In this document: in pieces, positions 21,688 to 29,733 of the stretch
Layout: each line of letters begins with the position of its first letter
How positions within the stretch are numbered: the first letter of the stretch is position 1
Origin: Elusimicrobia bacterium GWA2_51_34
Lineage (GTDB): Bacteria > Elusimicrobiota > Elusimicrobia > Elusimicrobiales > UBA9959
Reading direction: 5' to 3'
Assembly (NCBI GenBank): GCA_001799565.1
Contig: MGTS01000010.1
Coordinates: 1-33,292 of the forward strand
Length of the DNA: 33,292 nt
Notes under the pieces: generated by a model
What the model was told of the DNA's origin: nothing
Database searches by the model: none
Seen by the model: only the letters and a program-made list of their open reading frames with translations
Made by a program: the position numbers and the translations under genes

Positions 21688-22962
21688 CTATACACTGCCC
21701 GCGTCCACCACGCGGTTCCGTCCGCCTTCCTTAGCGGCGTAAAGCGCGGCGTCGGCTTTGGCAAATAATTCAGAGGCATCGCGGCCGTCGCGCGGAAAAT
21801 GGGCTATGCCTATTGACACCGTTATTTTAACACTTTCAAAGCCATGCTGAAAATTTTCTCCGGCTATTTTAAGGCGGAGGGACTCCGCTTTCCTGAAAAC
21901 ACCCTCAAAGTCGGCCCTTGGCAGGACAATGCCGAATTCTTCACCGCCGTAGCGGCCGACAAAATCGGTTTCATAAACGCCGTCTTTCAGCAGCTCCCCG
22001 ACTTTTTTCAGCACCGCGTCGCCGAACTGGTGGCCGTAGGTATCGTTTACGCGCTTGAAATGGTCAATATCGGCTATCATAAAGCCAAGAGTGGTCTTAA
22101 ACGCGGAGGCGCGGCGTATTTCCTCTTTCATCTTTTCGTCAAGAGCGTTGCGTCTGCCTACCCCGGTAAGCCCGTCCGTCAGGGAAAGCCACTCCACCCT
22201 GCGGAAAAGCTGTATGCGCTTAACCGCGAATGAAATATCGAAAACGAACTTGGCGGAGACCGCGAGTAATTGTTCCGGAGACGCGTCCTCGGACGGCTTG
22301 AAAGCGAAAAACCCGAGTATTTCTCCGGAATTAGTCACCGGCACGCAAACATAAGGTCCGGCGGAGCCCAGCACGCAGGGCGAGCCGGTGTCACGCCCCG
22401 CAGCTGTTAAAGCTAGGTTGAGCTTTTGCCATGAATTGAGCCCTGAATTATTTCCGCCCGAGGCAAAAAGTTCCATGGCGGCGTCCCCGGAATTTAAATC
22501 TTTCAGAAAAAAGGCGAAATCCCCTGTTTCAAAATAATCCGCCAGATACCTGGAAAACCTGCTCCTGGCGCTTTCAGGGTCCACGGTCTCGGACAGCAGC
22601 TTGATGGTGGAATATAGTATGAGGGCTTTTTTTTCGGAACCTGACGCGAGTGTCAGGGCGGATTTTTCAGCGGCAAGAGATTTTTCAAGTTTTTCAATTT
22701 CATCCGAAATGCCGGCCATATCCGCCGGAACCCGCTCCTGCGCCGAATTAAGCACAAGGGAATAAAAAAGGGCCGACAGGCTCCAGAGGCAAAGCGCTAT
22801 GGCGGGAACGGCGCCGGAGCCGGAAGTCAGAAGCAGAAAACCCGGAACGCCGAGACAGACCGCCCCCGCCGCAAAACCGGCGTAATTGTTGAAGCGGCCG
22901 AAAAAATAAGATACGAGAGGCGCCGAAGAAACAAGAACGGCCAGAAGTTCGGCTTTATACAT
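21688..22962 (-). CDS. Membrane diguanylate cyclase with GAF-like region
   Basis: The 424-residue product has two to three N-terminal hydrophobic helices (residues 1-75), a coiled coil (about 83-105), a GAF-like sensory region (about 110-245) and a C-terminal GGDEF domain with SLTDGLTGVGRRNALDE, MIADIDHFKRVNDTYGHQFGD and the active-site loop RYGGEEFG near 335. It should make cyclic di-GMP from two GTP. The inhibitory I-site RxxD expected before the loop reads YETD here, so product inhibition at that site is probably absent. It overlaps the upstream paralogue by eight bases, giving translational coupling. Confidence 0.92.
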   Translation of the reverse strand: MYKAELLAVLVSSAPLVSYFFGRFNNYAGFAAGAVCLGVPGFLLLTSGSGAVPAIALCLWSLSALFYSLVLNSAQERVPADMAGISDEIEKLEKSLAAEKSALTLASGSEKKALILYSTIKLLSETVDPESARSRFSRYLADYFETGDFAFFLKDLNSGDAAMELFASGGNNSGLNSWQKLNLALTAAGRDTGSPCVLGSAGPYVCVPVTNSGEILGFFAFKPSEDASPEQLLAVSAKFVFDISFAVKRIQLFRRVEWLSLTDGLTGVGRRNALDEKMKEEIRRASAFKTTLGFMIADIDHFKRVNDTYGHQFGDAVLKKVGELLKDGVYETDFVGRYGGEEFGIVLPRADFEGVFRKAESLRLKIAGENFQHGFESVKITVSIGIAHFPRDGRDASELFAKADAALYAAKEGGRNRVVDAGSV

Positions 22963-24292
22963 ACACCACCCTGTTGCGGCCCGCTTCCTTGGCTTTGTAA
23001 AGGCGTTCGTCGGAGGCTCGAACCAACTGGCTTGCTATGGCGCCGTCAGACGGAAATTCAGCCACGCCGAAACTGGCCGTTACCCCCACGTTCCGGCCAT
23101 TAAAGGAAAAACTCCTGCTTTCAAGGCGCTCGCGCAGCATCTCGGCGCCTTGCGCGGCCTGCAGTTTATCCGCGCCGGCAAATATTATGGCGAATTCCTC
23201 TCCGCCGTAGCGCGCCACAAAATCCACGTCCCGCACTCCCGAAGCTAAAATTTCCGCCACGGCCTTCAGCACTTCATCCCCCGCCTGATGGCCGTAATTG
23301 TCATTGTAAGCCTTAAAGTGGTCAATATCGGCCATCACAAGCGAAAAAGACGCCTTCGCGCGGGCGCAACGCAGTATTTCCTCTTCAATCCTGTTCTGAA
23401 AAGCGCGGTGGGTGTAGAGCCCTGTTAAGGCGTCTTTTATAGCCAGCTCCCGCACCTTTTCAAACAGGTAAATATTCTCCATACTGACTCCGGCTAGCGT
23501 CGCCAGAAGCTCGGCAGCGCGCAGATCCTCCTGCGTAAAGCGCCCGGGCTCAAGCGAGGAAACGCGCAGGAATCCGGCCATGGAACCGAAAAAATACAGA
23601 GGCACAGCCATCAGTGAACGCTGCTCCGGCCCGAAGAGAGAGCGGGAAAACCGTGTTTCCTCTTCGCTGTTCCGCACTAAAAGCGGGATTTTACGCTCCG
23701 ACACCCAGGTTTCAATAAAATCGGCGGGCGCTCCGGAGTCAAGGCGGGAATTGCAGCCGGCAAAAACACTTTTCATCCTGGCTTCCAAAGCCAGTTTTAT
23801 TTCCGCGGCGCCGGAGGCCTGGGCCATCTGCCTTATGGAAACGGCAATTTCCTCCTGAAGCTGTATTTTCCCCAGCAGAACCGCCTTGTGTTCACGGTAG
23901 CGCCGGAGTTCCTCCCGCAGATTCTTTTCCCGCCCGGAGGCCAGAGCGAGAGCGGCTGAAATTTTTTCCCGCTTTGAGGCGCGTCCGCTTTCAGAACTTG
24001 AAAGGGCGTAAAATAAAAGCCAAAGCGAAAGTATTTCCGCAAGCGTCAGAGCGGCGCCTGACAGCGAATCGGCCCCCAGGGAAAACCTGGGCATAATAAA
24101 ACCCGCAACCGTAGCGAGGAAAAGAAAAATAAACTTCACTTCTTTTTCCGGACGCCATGAAAACCAGAGGAAAACCGACCCGTAAGCCGGAAAAATCCAG
24201 AAAAACCAGCGCCTGTGGGCGAACAGCAGCCAGGAAACAGCCGCAAAAAGCCCTAAAGCGACCAGCAGATTAAAAGCCCTGTTGTCTTTCAT
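22955..24292 (-). CDS. Membrane diguanylate cyclase with GAF domain
   Basis: The 445-residue product has about four to five hydrophobic N-terminal segments (residues 8-100), a coiled coil (about 110-150), a GAF-type domain (about 150-290) and a GGDEF domain with AIKDALTGLYTHRAFQNRIEE, MADIDHFKAYNDNYGHQAGD and RYGGEEFA near 360. Unlike the paralogue that overlaps its 3' end, it keeps the I-site Arg and Asp (RDVDF before the loop), so feedback inhibition by cyclic di-GMP is expected. The two genes appear to be a tandem duplication with divergent sensory halves. No strong ribosome-binding site is seen. Confidence 0.92.
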   Translation of the reverse strand: MKDNRAFNLLVALGLFAAVSWLLFAHRRWFFWIFPAYGSVFLWFSWRPEKEVKFIFLFLATVAGFIMPRFSLGADSLSGAALTLAEILSLWLLFYALSSSESGRASKREKISAALALASGREKNLREELRRYREHKAVLLGKIQLQEEIAVSIRQMAQASGAAEIKLALEARMKSVFAGCNSRLDSGAPADFIETWVSERKIPLLVRNSEEETRFSRSLFGPEQRSLMAVPLYFFGSMAGFLRVSSLEPGRFTQEDLRAAELLATLAGVSMENIYLFEKVRELAIKDALTGLYTHRAFQNRIEEEILRCARAKASFSLVMADIDHFKAYNDNYGHQAGDEVLKAVAEILASGVRDVDFVARYGGEEFAIIFAGADKLQAAQGAEMLRERLESRSFSFNGRNVGVTASFGVAEFPSDGAIASQLVRASDERLYKAKEAGRNRVVYV

Positions 24293-24684
24293 TTTACTCG
24301 TAACAACATATCAAAATCCCCGCAGAACTGGCGAACCGGTATCCGGAAAAGTCCGCGCCAGCGCGCAAAAGCGCCATTGGAACATGGCTGTAGAACGCCG
24401 CCCCGCACAGAAAACCGGCTTCTCCGCCGCAAAGCGGACATTCGGGATATGGCATAGCGGCTAAATTTTAGCATTTTGGCCGATAAGCCAAAGGTTCCAA
24501 AAGGGAAACAGGGGCAGGCTCCGGCCCGACGCCTAAAAAAATTTGCAAAAACACCCCCCTAGCGCTATAATACAAAAGCGGTGGCGTTTTTATAAAATTC
24601 CCCCCCACGCACCGCGCGGTTTCATGCGGGGGATGAGATGGGAGCGGGTTGTTCCATTGACAAGAAGTAAAAAGGAGCTTTCGT
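24293..24684. other. Intergenic region before the lipoprotein gene
   Basis: No convincing gene lies here. Short stems such as TCCGC/GCGGA occur near 24421-24436. A good promoter is at 24543-24571 (separate entry), followed by C-rich and GC-rich sequence and the ribosome-binding site AGGAGC at 24672-24677. Confidence 0.6.
24543..24571 (+). promoter_or_regulatory. Sigma-70-type promoter of the lipoprotein gene
   Basis: TTGCAA (24543-24548), a 17-base spacer and a perfect TATAAT (24566-24571) form a good housekeeping promoter. The leader would be about 105 bases. The -35 area shares CGCCTRAAAAA and ATTTGCAAAAACA with the candidate promoter at 14032-14060. Confidence 0.75.
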
Positions 24685-25461
24685 ATGAAACTGCCGGTAC
24701 TATATTTTCCCGTAATCGCCTTAATTTGCTGCTTTATGATGTACGGCTGCGGGAATAAAGACGCACAACAAAACATTATTGCCGCAGCCGATAAATATAA
24801 AGCTCTTTATTCGCCTTTCTTTAAAACCGGCAATGATTTAATGGACGAAATAGTCAACGATCATGGGGACGGATATGAGCCGGCATATGGAGTTCGCAAT
24901 CTCCGCGTGGTTTTGCATGGCGTAATGTACCGTAGCGGCGCTAACAATATGTACAACAAATACAGTAAACACGGCAAACTCAGCATTACAAACCCTTTGC
25001 CGATGTTAGGCATGGAAAACTTATGTCAGGAAGGTTTCTCCGGCGCTAACTACCTGTATAGCACAAACTATAAACCTTATGATATCTCCTGCACTAACCG
25101 TTGGGGCAAAACACAAACTTTTAAATACAGACAAGTTTCGGTTCTTGACTCTGCTTCAAATATAAACAAGGTTTTAGACCAGGCTTATGCGATAATACAG
25201 GGAAACATTAAAGGGCCCTTAAATAATGCTTGTTGGCATGGCTGGCACGCATCGGGCATGATTAGCGCCGTGGCTTTAATGCAATTTTGCGGTTTTACCA
25301 AAGAAGAGGCGACTCAATATTGGATTGACGGCACAAATGGTTATACCGATTATCCTGATATTAAAAATCAAATTAATACTTTTGCGCGCGATCCCAAATT
25401 CACAATCAGCGATAAAGTCCAAAAAGCTATTTGTCCCAAAAACCCGTACCACACTCTCTAG
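24685..25461 (+). CDS. Lipoprotein, possibly phosphatase-like
   Basis: The 258-residue product has a lipoprotein signal ending at Cys22 (FMMYGCGN). The body contains RNLRVVLHGVMYRSGANNMYN, NPLPMLGMENLCQEGFSGANYLY and, near residue 185, NNACWHGWHASGMISAVALMQFCG followed by EEATQYWIDGTNGY. The arrangement, a short Cys loop followed by a helix after a Rossmann-like first half, recalls dual-specificity phosphatases, but the loop reads C-x5-A rather than C-x5-R, so activity is uncertain and the fold assignment is inference. Base composition is about 40% GC in places, lower than its neighbours, and it stands alone between a promoter and a terminator, which suggests acquisition by transfer. The ribosome-binding site AGGAGC is clear. 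Confidence 0.8.
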   Translation: MKLPVLYFPVIALICCFMMYGCGNKDAQQNIIAAADKYKALYSPFFKTGNDLMDEIVNDHGDGYEPAYGVRNLRVVLHGVMYRSGANNMYNKYSKHGKLSITNPLPMLGMENLCQEGFSGANYLYSTNYKPYDISCTNRWGKTQTFKYRQVSVLDSASNINKVLDQAYAIIQGNIKGPLNNACWHGWHASGMISAVALMQFCGFTKEEATQYWIDGTNGYTDYPDIKNQINTFARDPKFTISDKVQKAICPKNPYHTL

Positions 25462-25508
25462 TTTTCTTCTAATATTATGTAGAGAACATAAGAGGTAATT
25501 ATTACACC

Positions 25509-25555
25509 ATAAATTTTAAGACCAGCCCCACAGGGAGGCTGGTCTTAAAATTTAT
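25509..25555. terminator. Bidirectional terminator between lipoprotein gene and tmRNA
   Basis: A perfect 19-base-pair stem (25509-25527 with 25537-25555) surrounds a 9-base loop. The GC-rich top (GACCAGCC) and AT-rich base (AAATTTTAA) suit termination from both sides. The last base of the right arm coincides with the discriminator A of the tmRNA, so 3' processing must trim this stem. Confidence 0.75.
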
Positions 25556-25903
25556 GGAGGCGCCGGGATTCGCACCCGGGTCCGTCAACAGCTTGTCGGA
25601 ACCGCTACAGGCTTAGCCCTGAGTGTGTCTCGGCCGGCATAAGTTCAGGACGACAATAACCGGCCAAGCTCCGTTTAGTCTTTTGCCTTCCAGGGACGAA
25701 GCGCGCCCCAAAAGACAGCATCCCGCATTGTAACGCTCTACATTCCGCGCGGGCGGCAGTCTGCGAGCGAGGCGCACTTAAGCGTGCGCCCAGGCCATCT
25801 CGTTGGAGTTGGCTTTTGTTTTTTTGACCCTGTTTTACATGGCCTGGTCAACCATGGCCTGCTGATCCGGCAGAACAAGTTAACGTCGAACCTATTCGCC
25901 CCC
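25555..25903 (-). ncRNA. ssrA: Transfer-messenger RNA
   Basis: This 349-base RNA rescues stalled ribosomes. The 5' end GGGGGCGAATAGGTTCGAC and the 3' end GGACCCGGGTGCGAATCCC form the tRNA-like part; acceptor arms GGGGGCG and CGCCTCC pair with one G-U, and discriminator A is the last encoded base, so CCA is added later. AAGCCTGTAG upstream of the T arm is also typical. The tag frame ends in ANSNEMAWAHA, with the TAA (25780-25778) in the loop of the stem GGCGCAC/GTGCGCC as in other tmRNAs. The resume codon is uncertain: a GTC, which often precedes it, is followed by AAA AAA ACA AAA before the GCC, so a few Lys/Thr residues may precede. The tag end WAHA differs from the usual LAA. Confidence 0.95.
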
Positions 25904-25983
25904 CTCTGTCGCATCCGCCTAAGGCGGACGATCATCGCCGGCTGGCGATTAATAGAATACAGACACCAGCCGCCTTTAAACAT

Positions 25984-25989
25984 ATTATA
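25984..25989 (-). promoter_or_regulatory. -10 box of the tmRNA promoter
   Basis: A perfect TATAAT lies about 80 bases upstream of the mature 5' end on the minus strand (context GGTATAATATG). A -35 box is weak. The resulting precursor leader contains the stem TCCGCC/GGCGGA at 25914-25928. Confidence 0.65.
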
Positions 25990-26133
25990 CCACGAGAAAT
26001 CAGGACTCGCCAGCGTATAATCTGGTACGGACTATAGCGTTTTCCTTGTTAGGTTGAGTCGGGTGGGTGATTATGATGTCTTATGATAAGGGCGGGAAAT
26101 AATATTTTATTTTTCAGGTGAACAATGACAAAA

Positions 26134-26256
26134 GGAGGACAGGTGATTGCCCTGAAGCCGCTTAGCGGATGGGAGGGAAACCGCCCGCTATTTCAGCGGG
26201 CGTCCGCCTTAGGCGGACGGTTTCCTACGCGGCGGGAGGGCAATCATCTGCCCTCC
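26134..26256. other. Multi-branched palindromic element
   Basis: The outer stem pairs GGAGG (26134-26138) and AGGTGATTGCCCT (26141-26153) with AGGGCAATCATCT (26237-26249) and CCTCC (26252-26256), 18 pairs with one wobble. Inside are hairpins CCGC/GCGG (26158-26168), CCCGCT/AGCGGG (26184-26200) and CGTCCGCC/GGCGGACG (26201-26219), the last two enclosed by GGAAACC and GGTTTCC. No gene is supported. It may be a small non-autonomous mobile element or a structured RNA. Confidence 0.6.
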
Positions 26257-26296
26257 GAATCTTATAGGAACCTATTGCGAAAACTTTATAATCAGG

Positions 26297-29200
26297 TTAA
26301 ACAGCCGCTACCACCTGGTTCAGCAATTTCAGGGGGTCGCCGGAAAATTTTATCCGCAACCCGTCGCCAAGACGAGACGGCAGAAAAGTAATACGCGGGC
26401 CAAAAAGCTCCTGCCATTTTTTCATGGCACCGGCGCTTACCTGCGCCCCGGGAAGGAACAATATTTCCATTCCCCCCTCCTTCTGCGTAACGGAGCGCAC
26501 CAGGCAGCGGCCGAGTTGTTTACGGATTTTTATTATCTCCGCCAGATTTTTAAGCTGCGCCGAAGCCGGCCCTGAAATATCCTCAAGTTCCAAAAGCGCC
26601 TTGTCCACCCCTCCCTCTCCGGCATTAAGCAGTTTTTTGTAAAAATTAAGCCGCTCCATTTCATCTCCCACATAATCTTCCGGAATAAACGCCGGTATGA
26701 GCAGATCTATTTTAGGCTCGCTTACCTGCCTAGGGTCCTCACGCCCTTTAAGGCGGTTTATCTCGCCGTTTAAAAGTTTTATATACATTTCAAGGCCGAT
26801 GGTATTTATAAAACCGTGCTGGCGCACCCCCAGAAGCTCGCCCGCACCCCGGATTTCAAGGTCGCGCATGGCCAGGCGAAACCCGGATCCGAGCTCGGTA
26901 AACTCCTCCAGGGCGCCAAGCCGTTTAGCGGCATCTTCGCTTATGGCAGCCTCCGGCTGCCGGTCACATGGCACAAGTGGCAAGTCACAAGCCAGAATCT
27001 TCTCCGACTTGTGACCTGTGACCTGGCCATTTGTGGGCCAGAGGCCACTTGAGACGGCACCTCCAGAGGATTGTGACTTGTAACTCTTTTTCATCCCGGC
27101 GGGATGAAAAAGATAACAATACGCTTTTTGTTTTTCTCTGCCTATACGCCCTCGCAGCTGATAAAGCTGGGCCAGACCAAGCTCGTGCGCGTTTTCCACC
27201 AGCAGGGTGTTTACGCTTGGAATATCAAGGCCGGATTCTATTATAGTGGAGGCCAGCAGAACATCGTATTTCCTGTTTAAAAAATCCCACATATGTTTTT
27301 CAACGCTTTCCGCGCGCAGTTGTCCATGCACCACGGCGACCCTGATCTCCGGCATAAGTTCTTTAAGCCTGGCGGCCTTGGTTTCTATGGTGCGCACCCG
27401 GTTATGCACATAATAGACCTGCCCGCCGCGCGCGAGTTCGTAACGCACGGCGTCAACAACAGTCCTGTCGTCGTAAGGCCGCACGAAAGTGGAAATAGGC
27501 AGGCGCCCCGCGGGCGGGCTTTCAATTACGGACATTCCCCTGAGAGAAGAAAGCGACTGGTAAAGCGTGCGCGGAATGGGAGTTGCGGAAAGCATCAGGG
27601 CGTGCACGCCTTTGGCCATGCTTTTTACGGTGTCTTTGTCCTTCACTCCGAAACGGTGCTCTTCGTCCACAATAAGCAGACCGAGATTGGCGAATTTAAC
27701 GTCTTTCTGGAGAAGCCGGTGTGTTCCTATTATAATATCCACCTTGCCGCGTGAAAGCTCTTCCAGTATTTTTTTCTGCGCCGCTTTGGTTTCAAAACGG
27801 GAAATGACTCTTATTATCACCGGGAATTCCCTGAACCTGCCCGAAAAATTGCGAAAATGCTGGTCGGCCAGTATAGTGGTGGGCACAAGCACAGCCGCCT
27901 GAGTGCCCGCGAGAACCGCCCGCATAGCGGCGCGCATGGCCACCTCTGTCTTGCCGAAACCCACATCCCCCACCACCAGGCGGTTCATGGGGAGGGTGCT
28001 TTCCAGCTCGCCTAGCACCTCGTTTATGGCTTTTTGCTGGTCGGGGGTTTCCTCAAAAGGGAAAGCGCCGGCGAATTCTTCTTCCAGATGTCCTCCGCCG
28101 GCGAAACCCTCGGTTTTAAGCGCGGCGCGTTCCGCCTCAAGACGAAGTATGTCTTTTGCCAGAAGCTGGACCTCGGCTTTAACCCGGTTTTTCATCTCGT
28201 GCCAGGTTTTGGTGTCCATATGCGACACCCTCGGCGTCTTTCCCTCCGAGCTGAGATATTTTTGCACCCGGCCGAATTCATAAAGCGGCACCATCAGTTT
28301 ATCGCCTCTGCTGTACTCAATTGAAAGGCAGTCGGCGTCCTCAATTTCTTCTCCGCCCGGGCTGCGGTATAATATTTTTTTCACGCCAAGATAGCGGCCC
28401 ACGCCGTAATCTTCATGCACCACAAAATCCCCTATTTTAAGATCGGTCCACTTGTAAAATTTAGCTTTAGGCGCGCCGGAAGCCGGCCCCAGGCGGTAAC
28501 TGCGCTTGAAAAGCTCCGAGGAGGTGATGAAAGCCGTCTTTGACCCCGGATGCACAAAGCCTTCTTCCAGATAGCCCAAAGTTATGTTGGCTTGCCCAGC
28601 CATTTTGGCCTGTGAATCGTCGCCTAAAGCCCGGCCTTTATTTCCGACTTCCGGACGATTGTTCCAAAAGGGCGGGGTTTTGTCCGAAAGCATTTCGCCC
28701 AGGCGTTCCGATTCTCCCCGGTTAAGGCAAAATAAAGTTACAGCCAGACCCTTCGCTTTAAGCCGGGATATCTCGCCCGCAAGCAAAGCCGTATCGGAAT
28801 TAAAATTGAGGTTTTTCACCGCTCCGAAATCAACCGCTTCTCCGCTTTCCGCAATCCCCTGGAGGTGCCGTCCCAAAGGCCTCTGGTCCACAAAACGGCC
28901 CAGGTCGGCAAACCGGAAAGAGGGAACACCGTCAGGGACAAGAAAGAGGTCAGACGTCAGAGGACAGACGTCAGATTGCTTTCGGAACTCCAACTTCCGA
29001 TTTCTGACTTCTGACTTCTGACTTCCGCCCACTACCTCCACAGGCACACAGTCATCCGCAAAAAACTTCCAACCGCCGTCCATCAGGGAGGCCGGGCTGA
29101 GCGAGGCATCTTCACTGCACGCCGGCGCCACGCTTACGCTTTCAAGGAAGCCTGAGGTATGCTGGGTGTCTATTTCAAAGAACCTTATACTTTCAAGCGA

Positions 29201-29710
29201 ATCCGTAAAAAAAAGCCGCACCGGTTTTTCAAGGTCAGGGGCGAAGAAATCCGCCACCGAACCCCGGAAGGCGCACTGCCCCCGCTCTTCCACAAACGAC
29301 ACACGGCTGTAACCGGCTTTTAAAAACCTGTTCTGCATTTCCTGCCGCGAATAAGATAATCCTATTTTAAAACTGAAGCCCAGCGCAGTGTAGGACGCCC
29401 GTGAGGGCAGCTTTTCGCCGAAAGCTTCAACCGAGGAAATAAAAATTATTTTCTTTGTCGCGCAGGCGCCGCCGTAAATAGTCTTCAATGCGCGCGCCTT
29501 AACCTCTGGTGACTGGGACCACAAAACCGTTTCAAAATCCGGAAGCTTTCCTGCAAACCGGGACAGCGAAGCGAGCGCGTTTGAATAAGGCTCTAGTTCC
29601 TCCGAACTTGTGAGCAGAAAAACACAGGAAGGCTCCTTTTGCATTTCTTTAAGGAGGAACCACGCCCTGGCGCCTGTGTTGGGCGCCCCTTTAACGACCG
29701 TAAAATCCAT
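26297..29710 (-). CDS. mfd: Transcription-repair coupling factor
   Basis: The 1137-residue product removes stalled RNA polymerase at DNA lesions and recruits UvrA. The order is a UvrB-like N-terminal region (1-350), an RNA-polymerase-interacting CarD-like domain (about 420-490, GDFVVHEDYGVGRYLGV), the helicase with Walker A GDVGFGKT near 580, DEEH near 680 and SATPIPRTLYQSL, the translocation motif RGAGELLGVRQHG near 950, and a C-terminal D7 domain. Two low-complexity inserts come from heptad repeats: residues about 229-255 (GSQKSEVRNRKLEFRKQSDV) and about 866-916, between the helicase motif with LFHP and SEDAAKRLGALEEF. No ribosome-binding site; a TATATC box ends seven bases before the ATG. 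Total length is normal, so the N-terminal region is probably shortened elsewhere. Confidence 0.96.
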   Translation of the reverse strand: MDFTVVKGAPNTGARAWFLLKEMQKEPSCVFLLTSSEELEPYSNALASLSRFAGKLPDFETVLWSQSPEVKARALKTIYGGACATKKIIFISSVEAFGEKLPSRASYTALGFSFKIGLSYSRQEMQNRFLKAGYSRVSFVEERGQCAFRGSVADFFAPDLEKPVRLFFTDSLESIRFFEIDTQHTSGFLESVSVAPACSEDASLSPASLMDGGWKFFADDCVPVEVVGGSQKSEVRNRKLEFRKQSDVCPLTSDLFLVPDGVPSFRFADLGRFVDQRPLGRHLQGIAESGEAVDFGAVKNLNFNSDTALLAGEISRLKAKGLAVTLFCLNRGESERLGEMLSDKTPPFWNNRPEVGNKGRALGDDSQAKMAGQANITLGYLEEGFVHPGSKTAFITSSELFKRSYRLGPASGAPKAKFYKWTDLKIGDFVVHEDYGVGRYLGVKKILYRSPGGEEIEDADCLSIEYSRGDKLMVPLYEFGRVQKYLSSEGKTPRVSHMDTKTWHEMKNRVKAEVQLLAKDILRLEAERAALKTEGFAGGGHLEEEFAGAFPFEETPDQQKAINEVLGELESTLPMNRLVVGDVGFGKTEVAMRAAMRAVLAGTQAAVLVPTTILADQHFRNFSGRFREFPVIIRVISRFETKAAQKKILEELSRGKVDIIIGTHRLLQKDVKFANLGLLIVDEEHRFGVKDKDTVKSMAKGVHALMLSATPIPRTLYQSLSSLRGMSVIESPPAGRLPISTFVRPYDDRTVVDAVRYELARGGQVYYVHNRVRTIETKAARLKELMPEIRVAVVHGQLRAESVEKHMWDFLNRKYDVLLASTIIESGLDIPSVNTLLVENAHELGLAQLYQLRGRIGREKQKAYCYLFHPAGMKKSYKSQSSGGAVSSGLWPTNGQVTGHKSEKILACDLPLVPCDRQPEAAISEDAAKRLGALEEFTELGSGFRLAMRDLEIRGAGELLGVRQHGFINTIGLEMYIKLLNGEINRLKGREDPRQVSEPKIDLLIPAFIPEDYVGDEMERLNFYKKLLNAGEGGVDKALLELEDISGPASAQLKNLAEIIKIRKQLGRCLVRSVTQKEGGMEILFLPGAQVSAGAMKKWQELFGPRITFLPSRLGDGLRIKFSGDPLKLLNQVVAAV
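26962..27112. repeat. Heptad arrays and hairpin inserted in mfd (3' site)
   Basis: The first array (26962-26996) has units GGTCACA, AGTGGCA and AGTCACA. The opposite array (27008-27049, with two more units at 27071-27084) has CTTGTGA, CCTGTGA and TTGTGAC. A perfect 12-base-pair hairpin follows at 27086-27112. All of it is translated within mfd, giving about 40-50 extra residues relative to the E. coli protein at this point. Confidence 0.85.
28946..29024. repeat. Paired heptad arrays inserted in mfd (5' site)
   Basis: Array one (28946-28980) has units GAGGTCA, GACGTCA and GAGGACA. Array two (28990-29024) has CCAACTT, CCGATTT and three copies of CTGACTT. Together they encode the GSQKSEV-type low-complexity peptide in frame with the N-terminal region of Mfd. 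Confidence 0.9.
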
Positions 29711-29717
29711 ACTTAAT

Positions 29718-29723
29718 GATATA
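29718..29723 (-). promoter_or_regulatory. -10 box of mfd
   Basis: TATATC on the minus strand ends seven bases before the ATG at 29710 (spacer ATTAAGT). There is no ribosome-binding site between them. The same geometry occurs at alaS, tilS and the PBP gene. Confidence 0.6.
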
Positions 29724-29733
29724 ATTTAAAATG

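Noticed and set aside
24289-24474. Minus-strand frame of 61 codons upstream of the GGDEF gene
   Set aside because: It is Arg-rich, has no ribosome-binding site and overlaps the start of the GGDEF gene.
26125-26391. Open frame of 88 codons with GGAGG before an internal GTG
   Set aside because: It runs through the multi-branched palindrome and into the 3' end of mfd on the other strand. The apparent ribosome-binding site is part of the stem, and the composition is not protein-like.
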